This document shows positions 1 to 7,157 of a stretch of DNA of 64,000 bases, piece by piece. The position numbers were made by a program, and so were the translations under genes. Source of the DNA: Methylobacterium frigidaeris (GTDB lineage Bacteria; Pseudomonadota; Alphaproteobacteria; Rhizobiales; Beijerinckiaceae); assembly GCF_022179185.1 (NCBI RefSeq), contig NZ_BPQJ01000002.1:1-64000 (forward strand), written 5' to 3'. Below the pieces are notes generated by a model. It had not been told where the DNA came from. It did no database searches and saw nothing but the letters and a program-made list of their open reading frames with translations. Positions within the stretch are counted from its first letter, which is position 1. Each line of letters starts with the position of its first letter.

Positions 1-240
1 GGTGAGCCGTAACCTCACCAACCAGCTAATCAGACGCGGGCCGATCCTTCGGCAGCAAGCCTTTCCCCAAAAGGGCGTATCCGGTATTAGCTCAAGTTTC
101 CCTGAGTTATTCCGAACCGAAGGGCACGTTCCCACGCGTTACTCACCCGTCTGCCGCTGACCCCGAAGGGCCCGCTCGACTTGCATGTGTTAAGCCTGCC
201 GCCAGCGTTCGCTCTGAGCCAGGATCAAACTCTCAAGTTG
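1..240 (-). rRNA. rrs: 16S ribosomal RNA, 5' end (partial)
   Basis: Read on the minus strand, the first 240 bases are the 5' end of a 16S rRNA. They contain the universal AGAGTTTGATCCTGGCTCAG block (about 214-233), then the alphaproteobacterial variable region 1 and the GACGGGTGAGTAACGCGTGGG segment. The 5' end is placed about 7 bases before AGAG by analogy with E. coli. The gene runs off the left edge. The variable region with a GGGCCCTTCGGGGTC-type hairpin is what I associate with Methylobacterium, which is the main taxonomic evidence in the window. Confidence 0.97.
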
Positions 241-347
241 AAGAGCTGATCATAGCTGATCACAACATAAACGGAAGCACACAACCGACCAGCGTTTCCG
301 CCGATCGTGTGAGCACCGAAACGTCAGACCAGCATCATCCTACTCAC

Positions 348-370
348 GGCTGGTTCACGAAGAACCAGCC
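348..370 (-). other. rRNA leader hairpin upstream of 16S
   Basis: A perfect 9-bp inverted repeat (GGCTGGTTC / GAACCAGCC) with a 5-base loop lies between the boxA-like element and the 16S 5' end. Its position fits a processing stem of the pre-16S leader, but the partner strand downstream of 16S is outside the window. Confidence 0.5.
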
Positions 371-413
371 CGCAGGGACGACGCCGTCCACGCTTCTCTT
401 TCTCAGATGAACT

Positions 414-424
414 TGTCAAAGAGC
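414..424 (-). promoter_or_regulatory. boxA-like antitermination element of the rrn leader
   Basis: On the minus strand this reads GCTCTTTGACA, close to the boxA core (TGCTCTTTAACA in E. coli) that loads the NusB/NusE antitermination complex on rRNA transcripts. It sits about 175 bases upstream of the 16S 5' end, in the leader, which is the expected place. Confidence 0.6.
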
Positions 425-467
425 GGGCCGGCCCGAACCGGCGATCATCGGCGACAACAGGACCAGT

Positions 468-485
468 GCCTGACCAAGGTCAGGC
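468..485 (-). repeat. 18-bp perfect palindrome in the rrn leader
   Basis: GCCTGACC-TT-GGTCAGGC is a perfect palindrome between the rrn promoter and the boxA-like site. It could fold as a leader hairpin or be a protein site; nothing in the sequence decides between them. Confidence 0.5.
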
Positions 486-556
486 CCGCTGGCCCAGACT
501 GTGCAGAAGACGTTTCAGCGCCCGGTCCGCAGGAGCGGCCGTCGCCGATGAGCGGG

Positions 557-585
557 GATATACGGGCCGCTCCCGGGCCCGTCAA
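557..585 (-). promoter_or_regulatory. rRNA operon promoter (sigma-70 type)
   Basis: On the minus strand a -35 hexamer TTGACG (580-585) is followed after exactly 17 bases by TATATC (557-562). This is the best sigma-70-like match in the 5' flank of the 16S gene. It starts some 50 bases beyond the stop codon of the heme oxygenase gene, so the light-sensor operon sits directly upstream of the rrn promoter on the same strand. Confidence 0.65.
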
Positions 586-637
586 CCCCTTTGCGAAACT
601 TTCGCGACGGGGTCCCTCCCCTTCCCGTTCAAGGCCG

Positions 638-1216
638 TCACGAGGACCGGCTTGGCTCGCCGCAGAGCCAGAGCCGCATGGCGTCGAAGGTCGCGGTCGC
701 CGAGGCGACGATGACATCGGCCTTGCCATGCGACGCCTCCTCGGCGAGGGACAGGCGGAAGGCCTTCCACATCGCTCCGGTCTCACGACCGTGCGCCGCG
801 TAGTAGCGGCAACCGCCTTCCGCGGTGAGCCCGAGCTGGCGCCCGATGTGCTTGGCGATCACCTGCCCGCCGAGAGTCGAGCCTTCAAGGACGTAGAGGG
901 CGCCGAAGGCCTCGGCCCGGTGGCGTGGAAGAGCGAGTTGCGGCCGCGGCAGCGCCCCGATCGCCGCGTCGTCGAAGCCGAGGAAGCGCAGGTCGGCGAC
1001 GAGATGCGCGAGGCGCCGGCGCGGATCGAAGAAGGCGGCGTCGCCGAGGGAAGCGGCGAGGGCCGGCTCCAGCACGGCATGGAGCCCCCAGAACCGGCCG
1101 AGCAGCGCGCGGTAATCATCGCGATTCGCGACGCGGGTCTCCCAGGCGAGGTCGCGCTCGATAGCGTCATGCGCCGCCCGGGTCTCGGTGCGCAGGCGCT
1201 CCAGGATGTCGCTCAC
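638..1216 (-). CDS. biliverdin-producing heme oxygenase
   Basis: 192 residues, normal size for bacterial heme oxygenases. The N terminus carries TRAAHDAIE, where the histidine (His16) is the expected proximal heme ligand, and the distal-helix motif GSTLGGQVI follows at about residue 112. The enzyme opens heme to biliverdin, the chromophore of bacteriophytochromes. The start is GTG and overlaps the stop of the upstream phytochrome kinase gene by four bases (GTGA), so the two are translationally coupled. The likely role is chromophore supply for its operon partner rather than iron scavenging, since no heme uptake genes are nearby. The gene ends just before the rRNA promoter. Confidence 0.93.
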   Translation of the reverse strand: MSDILERLRTETRAAHDAIERDLAWETRVANRDDYRALLGRFWGLHAVLEPALAASLGDAAFFDPRRRLAHLVADLRFLGFDDAAIGALPRPQLALPRHRAEAFGALYVLEGSTLGGQVIAKHIGRQLGLTAEGGCRYYAAHGRETGAMWKAFRLSLAEEASHGKADVIVASATATFDAMRLWLCGEPSRSS

Positions 1217-3864
1217 GCGGTGACCGTGAAGCAGGCGCCGGGGCGGTTCTCGACCTCAAGGCGGGCGTTGATCTGGTCGAGCATCGCCCGGATCAGCTTC
1301 ATGCCGAGGCCGGTGCCCCCGGCCGGAGCGTCGGGCCAGTCGGTCGGCAGGCCTTTTCCGTCGTCGCAGACCGAGAGCCGGATCCGCCCCTCGGTCTCGC
1401 CGGAGACGCTCACCGCGACGCGGCCACCTGCCTCCGCGAAGGCATACTTGAAGGCGTTGGTGATGAGTTCCGTCGCGATCAAGGAGAGTGCCACCGCCTT
1501 GCGGTAGGGGACCATCAGCCCCGGCTCAGCGTCGAGATCGACGGAATGCCCGTCCCCCGCCATGCTGGCGAGATCGGCGCAGAGATTCTCGATCGTCTGG
1601 CCGAGATCGACCTCCTCGACGCTCTCGGCCTGGTAAAGGCTGTCATGGACCCGCGCCACGCTCATCACCCGAGCCGCGGTCTCGGCGAAGGCCGCCTGCG
1701 ATGCGGGGTCCGTCACCTGGCGGCGCTGCATCTGCAGGAAGGCCGAGACGATCTGGAGCGAGTTCTTGACCCGATGGTCGATCTCGCGGGTGAGCAGGTC
1801 CTTCTGGGCGAGCAGGCGCTCCTTGTCGGCGAGCAGCCCGGTCAGCTCGGTGATCTTGCGCTGCTGGCGCAGGACCACGCCCTCCACCGCCTGCGCCAGG
1901 GCCTCGGCGATGCCGGCCTGCCAGGGCGCGAACGGCTCGGACACCCCGCGGCGCTCCTCGACCCAGCGCTCGAACGAGCGGCGGGGCAGCACCGCCACCG
2001 GCCCGCTGCCCGCGAGCACCGGCTTCCGCGGATCGCCGCCCCAGGTGACGGTGCTCGGCACTTCGGGCCGGAACCACAGGAGCAGGTGGCGCCGCTCCGG
2101 ATCGACGAAAACCGCGAGCAGGCCGCTGGCGGACTCGGCATAGGGTGCGCTCGGCGGGTGGGCGGCGGCGAATTCCGCCGTGGCGTAGCTGGTGCGATCC
2201 GCCGGCAGGGTCGTGCGCAGCCAGGCGGCGATGGCCAGGACCGCGTCCGGCGGCGGCGTCTGGCCGAGGCTGCGCACGGCATCGTCCGAGACGGTCGCGG
2301 CGCCGCGGGCGTCGAACAGGTCGAGGAGGGTGTGGGTGTTCTCGGTCAGCGCGCTGACGAAATCGTCGGAGCGGGCGAGCTCGCGTACCAGCTCGCTCTC
2401 CAGCGCCAGATGGGCCTGCTGCTCCTGCCACAGTCGCCGGCTCTCCAGCTCGTAGACCCGCATGGCGAAGGCGTCGGCGAGCACGGTGGCAGCGGCGCGG
2501 GTCTCGGGCGCGACGTAATGCGGCCGGCGGTGGTGGCCGATCATCAGGCCCCAGAGCCGCCCCTCGACCAGGATCGAGATCGACATCGACCCGTTCACGC
2601 CGAGATTGCGCTGGTACTCGAGGTGGATCGGCGACAGGCTGCGCGCCTGGGCAAAGGTCAGGTCGACCGGAGCGTTGGTAGGCGTGGGCGTCGCCACCAG
2701 GGGCACCGGGACGTAGTCGCGGTCGATGACGAAGCGGCTCTTCGAGCGGGTGTAGAGGGCGCGGGCCTGGGCCGGGATGTCGGAGGCCGGAAAGTGCAGG
2801 CCGAGCAGGCTGCGGGTCCAGGCAGGGTCCTTGTCCTCGGCGATGGCGGCGCCGTTCCAGTCCGGATCGAAGCGGTAGACCAGGATGCAGTCGAAGCCGG
2901 TCAGCGCCCTGGTCTCGCGGGCTGCCACCGCGGCGGCGCCCTCCAGCGTGTCGGCGCCGCGCAGGCGGCTGATGGCGAGCTCGGTATCGAGCTGGCTCGC
3001 CGAGCGGAAATCCTCCGGGTGGGCCGGCGCCAGTTCGAGCTCGACGATGATCCGGTCGCCGTTGCGGTGGGCCACCACCTCGACCGGCAACCCGTCGGCG
3101 GAGGGCAGCATGACGCGTTGGCGCATGACGCGGCCGGGATCGATGCCATCACCCTGCAGGCTTTCGCGGACCCGGTCGGCCAGCCCCGTTCCGAGCAGAG
3201 CGGCGAGGTCGAGGCCGAGCGGGTCCCGGTCGAGCACGTCGCCGACGTTGCGGCTGCAGGCGACCACTGTCAGGGTGTCGAGGTCGGCCGCGACCAGGAC
3301 GGCATGGGGCTGGATCGCCCCGGGAATATGGATCGGCTCCTGCTCGCACAGGCGTGGGTCGACCGGCTCGGCCCGCACCCGCCGGTTCACCGCCGTCTGG
3401 ACCGCCTCGCGGCTGTGCCCGTGTTCCAGCGTCTCCACCGGCTCGGTGACGATCCAGTAGCGGTCGGGCACCATGGCCTGACGCAAGGTAATCCTGACCT
3501 GCATCGGCCGCGGATCGAAGCCGTAGACGAACGAGAACGTGTGATCGAGCCGGCCCCGGCGCACGCCTTCGCGGAAGCGTCCATAGAAATGCGGCAGGTG
3601 GGTGCAGGGAGCGACGTCGGTGAAGAAGCTGCGGCCGATCACCTGCTCGGGCTGGCGGCCGGAGAACGCGCTCTCGGCACGGTTGTAGAGATGGATGACG
3701 CCGCGTCCGTCGATCTGGATCACACCCTGGCGGAGGCGGTCGAGGTCGTGCGGCGCGAGGGCGTCGAGGTCGATCGTCGGGGCCGTCGTCTGGTCGGGCA
3801 GGGTCACGGTGTATCCAACGAATCGATGGCCCGGGAGGGCGGCGCCTCCAGCGACAGGTCCCAC
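1213..3864 (-). CDS. ppr: PYP-bacteriophytochrome hybrid photosensor histidine kinase (Ppr-like)
   Basis: 883 residues. Residues about 33-145 are a photoactive yellow protein domain: Tyr60, Glu64, Ser68 and Arg70 match PYP Tyr42, Glu46, Thr50 and Arg52, and DVAPCT carries Cys87, equivalent to the p-coumarate-binding Cys69. A canonical bacteriophytochrome follows. Cys173 in LCEQEPIHIPG is the biliverdin cysteine, the GAF motif PASDIP is at 359-364, SPIHLEY has His414, GHH is at 443-445, and the PHY tongue PRRSF is at 627-631. The kinase is of the HisKA_2 type with phosphoacceptor His697 in EIDHRVKNSLQ, then an HATPase with DDGKG and GTGLG boxes. This is the architecture of Rhodospirillum centenum Ppr. 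No response regulator is adjacent. The GTG at 3864 has poor ribosome-site spacing; GTG at 3807 is an alternative that keeps the whole PYP domain. Confidence 0.93.
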   Translation of the reverse strand: MGPVAGGAALPGHRFVGYTVTLPDQTTAPTIDLDALAPHDLDRLRQGVIQIDGRGVIHLYNRAESAFSGRQPEQVIGRSFFTDVAPCTHLPHFYGRFREGVRRGRLDHTFSFVYGFDPRPMQVRITLRQAMVPDRYWIVTEPVETLEHGHSREAVQTAVNRRVRAEPVDPRLCEQEPIHIPGAIQPHAVLVAADLDTLTVVACSRNVGDVLDRDPLGLDLAALLGTGLADRVRESLQGDGIDPGRVMRQRVMLPSADGLPVEVVAHRNGDRIIVELELAPAHPEDFRSASQLDTELAISRLRGADTLEGAAAVAARETRALTGFDCILVYRFDPDWNGAAIAEDKDPAWTRSLLGLHFPASDIPAQARALYTRSKSRFVIDRDYVPVPLVATPTPTNAPVDLTFAQARSLSPIHLEYQRNLGVNGSMSISILVEGRLWGLMIGHHRRPHYVAPETRAAATVLADAFAMRVYELESRRLWQEQQAHLALESELVRELARSDDFVSALTENTHTLLDLFDARGAATVSDDAVRSLGQTPPPDAVLAIAAWLRTTLPADRTSYATAEFAAAHPPSAPYAESASGLLAVFVDPERRHLLLWFRPEVPSTVTWGGDPRKPVLAGSGPVAVLPRRSFERWVEERRGVSEPFAPWQAGIAEALAQAVEGVVLRQQRKITELTGLLADKERLLAQKDLLTREIDHRVKNSLQIVSAFLQMQRRQVTDPASQAAFAETAARVMSVARVHDSLYQAESVEEVDLGQTIENLCADLASMAGDGHSVDLDAEPGLMVPYRKAVALSLIATELITNAFKYAFAEAGGRVAVSVSGETEGRIRLSVCDDGKGLPTDWPDAPAGGTGLGMKLIRAMLDQINARLEVENRPGACFTVTA

Positions 3865-3932
3865 ACCTTAACGATTATCGCCTCCGAACGAAACCGCAAC
3901 GGGTGATGGCCCGATGGCTCGCAGACGCTGCG

Positions 3933-5324
3933 TCACCGTGTTCCGCCCGTCCGCTCGGCCACCGCCTTGACGGCGCTCTGCAGCCCTTCCTCCAGAGTCG
4001 GGTGATAGAACGGGCGGTCGAGGAAGGTCGCGGCATTCCAGCCCTCCTGGACGGCGATGGCCATCAGGTGTGCGAGATGCTCGATCCCGGGCCCGACCAT
4101 CGCGGCGCCGGTCAACCGGCCCTCGGGCTCGGCATAGACCCGGATCAGGCCGGCGGCCCGGTCCATCGCCCGGGCACGGCCCTGGTCGGCGAAGGCGGTC
4201 TCGCCGATGATCCAGTCGCGGGCCGCTTCGGCGTCGAAGGCCCGGCCGATAGCGGCGATCTGCGGGTCGGTGAAGACCAGCGCGAAGGCCGGCCAGGGCG
4301 GCGGCGCCTCGACCTGGGGGAAGCGCGCGGCGTTGCCGCCGGCGATCCAGCCCTGGCGCTGGGCCTCGTGCAGCACCGGATGCTCCTGGTTGGCGTCGCC
4401 CGCGATGAAGATCGGCGCCGTGCCGCACTGGAGCGTGCGCGGGTTGAAGTCCGGCAAGCCGTCCTCGTCGAGGGCGATCCCGGCGGCGCCGAGGTCGAGG
4501 TCGGAGAGGTTGGGCGGACGCCCGGCGGCGGCGAGCACGCGGTCGAAGGTGCCGCTGTCCTGGTCGCCGGATGCGAGGCGCCAGGTCAGCCGCACCCCGT
4601 CATCGGCGGCCTCGGCGGTCTCGACCGTGGCGCCGAGACGGAGATCGAACTCGGCGCCGATCAGATCGGCGGCGCAGGCGGCAATCTTGGGGTCGCGGGC
4701 ACCGCCGACGGCGCCGGCGGGATCCAGGAGCGTCACCTGAACACCGAGGCGGGCCATCGCCTGCGCCAGTTCTAGCCCGACAGGGCCAGCGCCCAGGACC
4801 GCGAGGGATTCGGGCAGGGTCTCGATCTCGAACACCGTGTCGGTGGTGAGGACGCGGTCGGCGACCGGCCGCAGGGGCGGCGGCAGGCTCGGGGTCGAGC
4901 CGGTGGCGATCACCATGGCGCCGGCGCTGATCCGGGTGTGATCATCGACGAGGAGCGTGGTGGAGTCGGCAAAGCGGGCGGTGCCGGCGACACGCAAGTC
5001 CTGCGGGATGCGGTCGAGACCCTCGAAGACCGAGGCGACGAAGTCGTCGCGCAAGCGACGCACCCGCCGCATCACGGCCGCGCCATCGACCCGCACCTCG
5101 CCGGTGGTCACGCCGAGCGGGCCGGTGCCGCGCGCGTCGTGCACGGCGCGGCCGGCCTCGATCAGGAGCTTCGAGGGCATGCAGCCGACCCGGGCGCAGG
5201 TGGTACCGCCGGGGCCGCGCTCGATCAGCACCGCGCGGGCGCCAGCCTTGGCGGCGGCGGCGTGGGCCGCGATCCCGGCGGTACCGGCGCCGATGATCGC
5301 CACGTCGCAGGCCAGTTCACGCAT
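3933..5324 (-). CDS. FAD-dependent pyridine nucleotide-disulfide oxidoreductase (dihydrolipoamide dehydrogenase-like)
   Basis: 463 residues from the ATG at 5324, chosen because GAGGGG precedes it and the Rossmann motif IIGAGTAG starts at residue 10. The redox-active disulfide is CARVGC (Cys43, Cys48), a second nucleotide-binding motif LGAGPVGLELA lies mid-protein, and the C terminus has FYHPTLEE with the active-site His-Pro. These define the class I disulfide reductase family (lipoamide dehydrogenase, mercuric reductase, soluble transhydrogenase). It stands alone rather than beside a 2-oxoacid dehydrogenase, so the physiological substrate is uncertain. It lies 68 bases upstream of the phytochrome gene on the same strand and might be cotranscribed with it. 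Confidence 0.85.
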   Translation of the reverse strand: MRELACDVAIIGAGTAGIAAHAAAAKAGARAVLIERGPGGTTCARVGCMPSKLLIEAGRAVHDARGTGPLGVTTGEVRVDGAAVMRRVRRLRDDFVASVFEGLDRIPQDLRVAGTARFADSTTLLVDDHTRISAGAMVIATGSTPSLPPPLRPVADRVLTTDTVFEIETLPESLAVLGAGPVGLELAQAMARLGVQVTLLDPAGAVGGARDPKIAACAADLIGAEFDLRLGATVETAEAADDGVRLTWRLASGDQDSGTFDRVLAAAGRPPNLSDLDLGAAGIALDEDGLPDFNPRTLQCGTAPIFIAGDANQEHPVLHEAQRQGWIAGGNAARFPQVEAPPPWPAFALVFTDPQIAAIGRAFDAEAARDWIIGETAFADQGRARAMDRAAGLIRVYAEPEGRLTGAAMVGPGIEHLAHLMAIAVQEGWNAATFLDRPFYHPTLEEGLQSAVKAVAERTGGTR

Positions 5325-5420
5325 CGCTGTTCCCCTCGGCCTGCTCGGCGCGGCGCGAGCGGCGACGCAGCGGATTCGACGGTGAAGCAACTTGCATCGC
5401 GGGCGATTCGTTCCCGCGCG

Positions 5421-6131
5421 TCAGGCTTTCGGCGCCGGGTCCGCGGGCGCTTGAGCTGAAGGATTCCGGCCCTCGGCGAGCAGGCCGCTGACGAAGCCGG
5501 CGAGGCCGACCTGGCGCTCACGGCGCAGGTGCTCGGCAGCGAGGATGGCTTCCAGGGTCTTGAACGAGCGGTCGAGGTCGTCGTTGACCAGCACGTAGTC
5601 GTATTCCGACCAGCGCTCGATCTCGGTGCGGGCGTTGAGCAGGCGGCGCTCGATCGTCTCGGCGGAATCCTCGGCCCGGCGCTCGAGGCGGCGGCGCAGC
5701 TCACCCAAGCTGGGCGGCAGGATGAAGATGGTGACGACGTCGTCGCGCAGCTTGGCGCGCACCTGCCGGGTGCCCTGGTAGTCGATGTCGAAGATCATGT
5801 CGCGGCCGGCCGCGAGCGCCTTCTCCACCGGGCCCCGGGGGGTGCCGTAATAGTTGCCGTGCACCTCGGCCCATTCGAGCAGGTCGTCGCGCTCGCGCAG
5901 GTGCTCGAAGGCGTCCCGATCGATGAAGCGGTAATGCTGGCCGTCGATCTCGGACGGGCGGCGCGCCCTTGTGGTGACCGAGACAGAGAGGTCGAGGCCC
6001 CATTCGGGCCGCTGGGCCAGCGCCCGGGTCAGGGTGGTCTTGCCCGCCCCCGAAGGCGAGGAGAGGATCAGCACCAGGCCCCGGCGCGCCACAGGTGTGT
6101 TCAGGAGTTCGGAGCCCATGGTCGCCACCAT
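5421..6131 (-). CDS. gmk: guanylate kinase
   Basis: 236 residues. The P-loop SSPSGAGKTT is at 24-33, followed by the GMP-binding stretch SVTTRARRPSEIDGQHY and the DIDYQGTRQV motif. It phosphorylates GMP to GDP for nucleotide and (p)ppGpp metabolism. The C-terminal tail beyond about residue 205 is longer than in E. coli Gmk and rich in Ala and Pro. The start is ambiguous between ATG 6131 and ATG 6119, four codons later. It closes the fabD-to-gmk gene run; yicC directly upstream of gmk is the normal arrangement. Confidence 0.95.
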   Translation of the reverse strand: MVATMGSELLNTPVARRGLVLILSSPSGAGKTTLTRALAQRPEWGLDLSVSVTTRARRPSEIDGQHYRFIDRDAFEHLRERDDLLEWAEVHGNYYGTPRGPVEKALAAGRDMIFDIDYQGTRQVRAKLRDDVVTIFILPPSLGELRRRLERRAEDSAETIERRLLNARTEIERWSEYDYVLVNDDLDRSFKTLEAILAAEHLRRERQVGLAGFVSGLLAEGRNPSAQAPADPAPKA

Positions 6132-6273
6132 CGCGTTGCATCACCCTTTCGCCGGCATGGACGGGCGCGGGCCGTCCGCCGCGCCGCCGGCTTTCCGTTC
6201 AGGCCCTTCCAATGCCGCCCGCCCGGCGGGGGCGCAACCGGAGAGATGGCGACGGGGCGGGGACAGATTTCCC

Positions 6274-7149
6274 TTATTCGACGTTCTGGACCTGCTCGCG
6301 GAACTGCTCGACCACCGCCTTGAGGTCGAGGCCGATGCGGGAGAGCGACACGTCGTTGGCCTTGGCACAGAGCGTGTTGGCCTCGCGGCCGAGCTCCTGG
6401 GCCAGGAAATCGAGCCGGCGCCCGACGGCGCCGCCGGCGGCGAGCAGGTCGCGGGCAGCCGCGAGATGCGCGCGCAGGCGGTCGATCTCCTCCCGCACGT
6501 CGGCCCGCGCGGCGAGAAGCACCGCCTCCTGGTGCAGGCGGGCCGGATCGAAGCTGCCGGCCTCCATCAGGCTCGCGACCTGCGCCGCGAGACGGGCCTT
6601 CACCGCCTCCGGCCCGCGGGCCGGGCAGGCTTCCGCGGCCTCGACGAGGTCCGCCATGGCGGCGAGCTGGCCGCCGATGATCTCGGCGAGCGCCCGCCCT
6701 TCCGCGCGGCGCCCCTCGGCCAGGGCTTCGACCAGCCGGAGGGCGGCGGCCGAGAGGTCATGCCGCAGCGCCTCGTCGTCGGCCGTCTCCTCCTCGACCT
6801 CGACCACGCCGCGGACGCCCAGGAGCCCATCGACGGAGGGGAGCGTGATGCCGAGCGGCATCGGCACCCGGGTCACCGCCTCGGCCAGCGAGGCGAGGAG
6901 CGCCTCGTTGATGCGCACCCGCGGGGCGGCTTCCGAACGCGACAGGGTGAGGGTGAGATGGCAGGTGCCGCGGCCGAGGCGCTTCTGCACCAGGGCCCGG
7001 GCCTCCTCGCCGACGGAGTCGAGGCCGGTCGGGACCCGGACCCGGACCTCGAGCCCGCGGCCGTTGACGCTCTTGAGTTCCCACGCCCAGTGCGCGGGTC
7101 CGGTGGTTCCGGCTTCGCGGGCGAAGCCGGTCATGCTGGCGATGGACAT
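6274..7149 (-). CDS. yicC: YicC/YloC-family endoribonuclease
   Basis: 291 residues, the usual length. The N terminus MSIASMTGFARE and the later VNGRGLEVRVRVP stretch are the family signature. The C-terminal DUF1732 part is seen in GAVGRRLDFLAQELGREANT, followed by an acidic end. E. coli YicC is reported as an endoribonuclease involved in RNA turnover, though its substrate range here is unknown. It starts 8 bases beyond the mltG stop codon and precedes gmk, a conserved order in alphaproteobacteria. Confidence 0.93.
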   Translation of the reverse strand: MSIASMTGFAREAGTTGPAHWAWELKSVNGRGLEVRVRVPTGLDSVGEEARALVQKRLGRGTCHLTLTLSRSEAAPRVRINEALLASLAEAVTRVPMPLGITLPSVDGLLGVRGVVEVEEETADDEALRHDLSAAALRLVEALAEGRRAEGRALAEIIGGQLAAMADLVEAAEACPARGPEAVKARLAAQVASLMEAGSFDPARLHQEAVLLAARADVREEIDRLRAHLAAARDLLAAGGAVGRRLDFLAQELGREANTLCAKANDVSLSRIGLDLKAVVEQFREQVQNVE

Positions 7150-7157
7150 CGTACGCT

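Noticed and set aside
1546..3906. Long plus-strand open frame (786 codons) opposite the phytochrome gene
   Set aside because: It is a G/C-rich antisense shadow with no recognisable domain, while the minus frame carries full PYP, GAF, PHY and kinase motifs.
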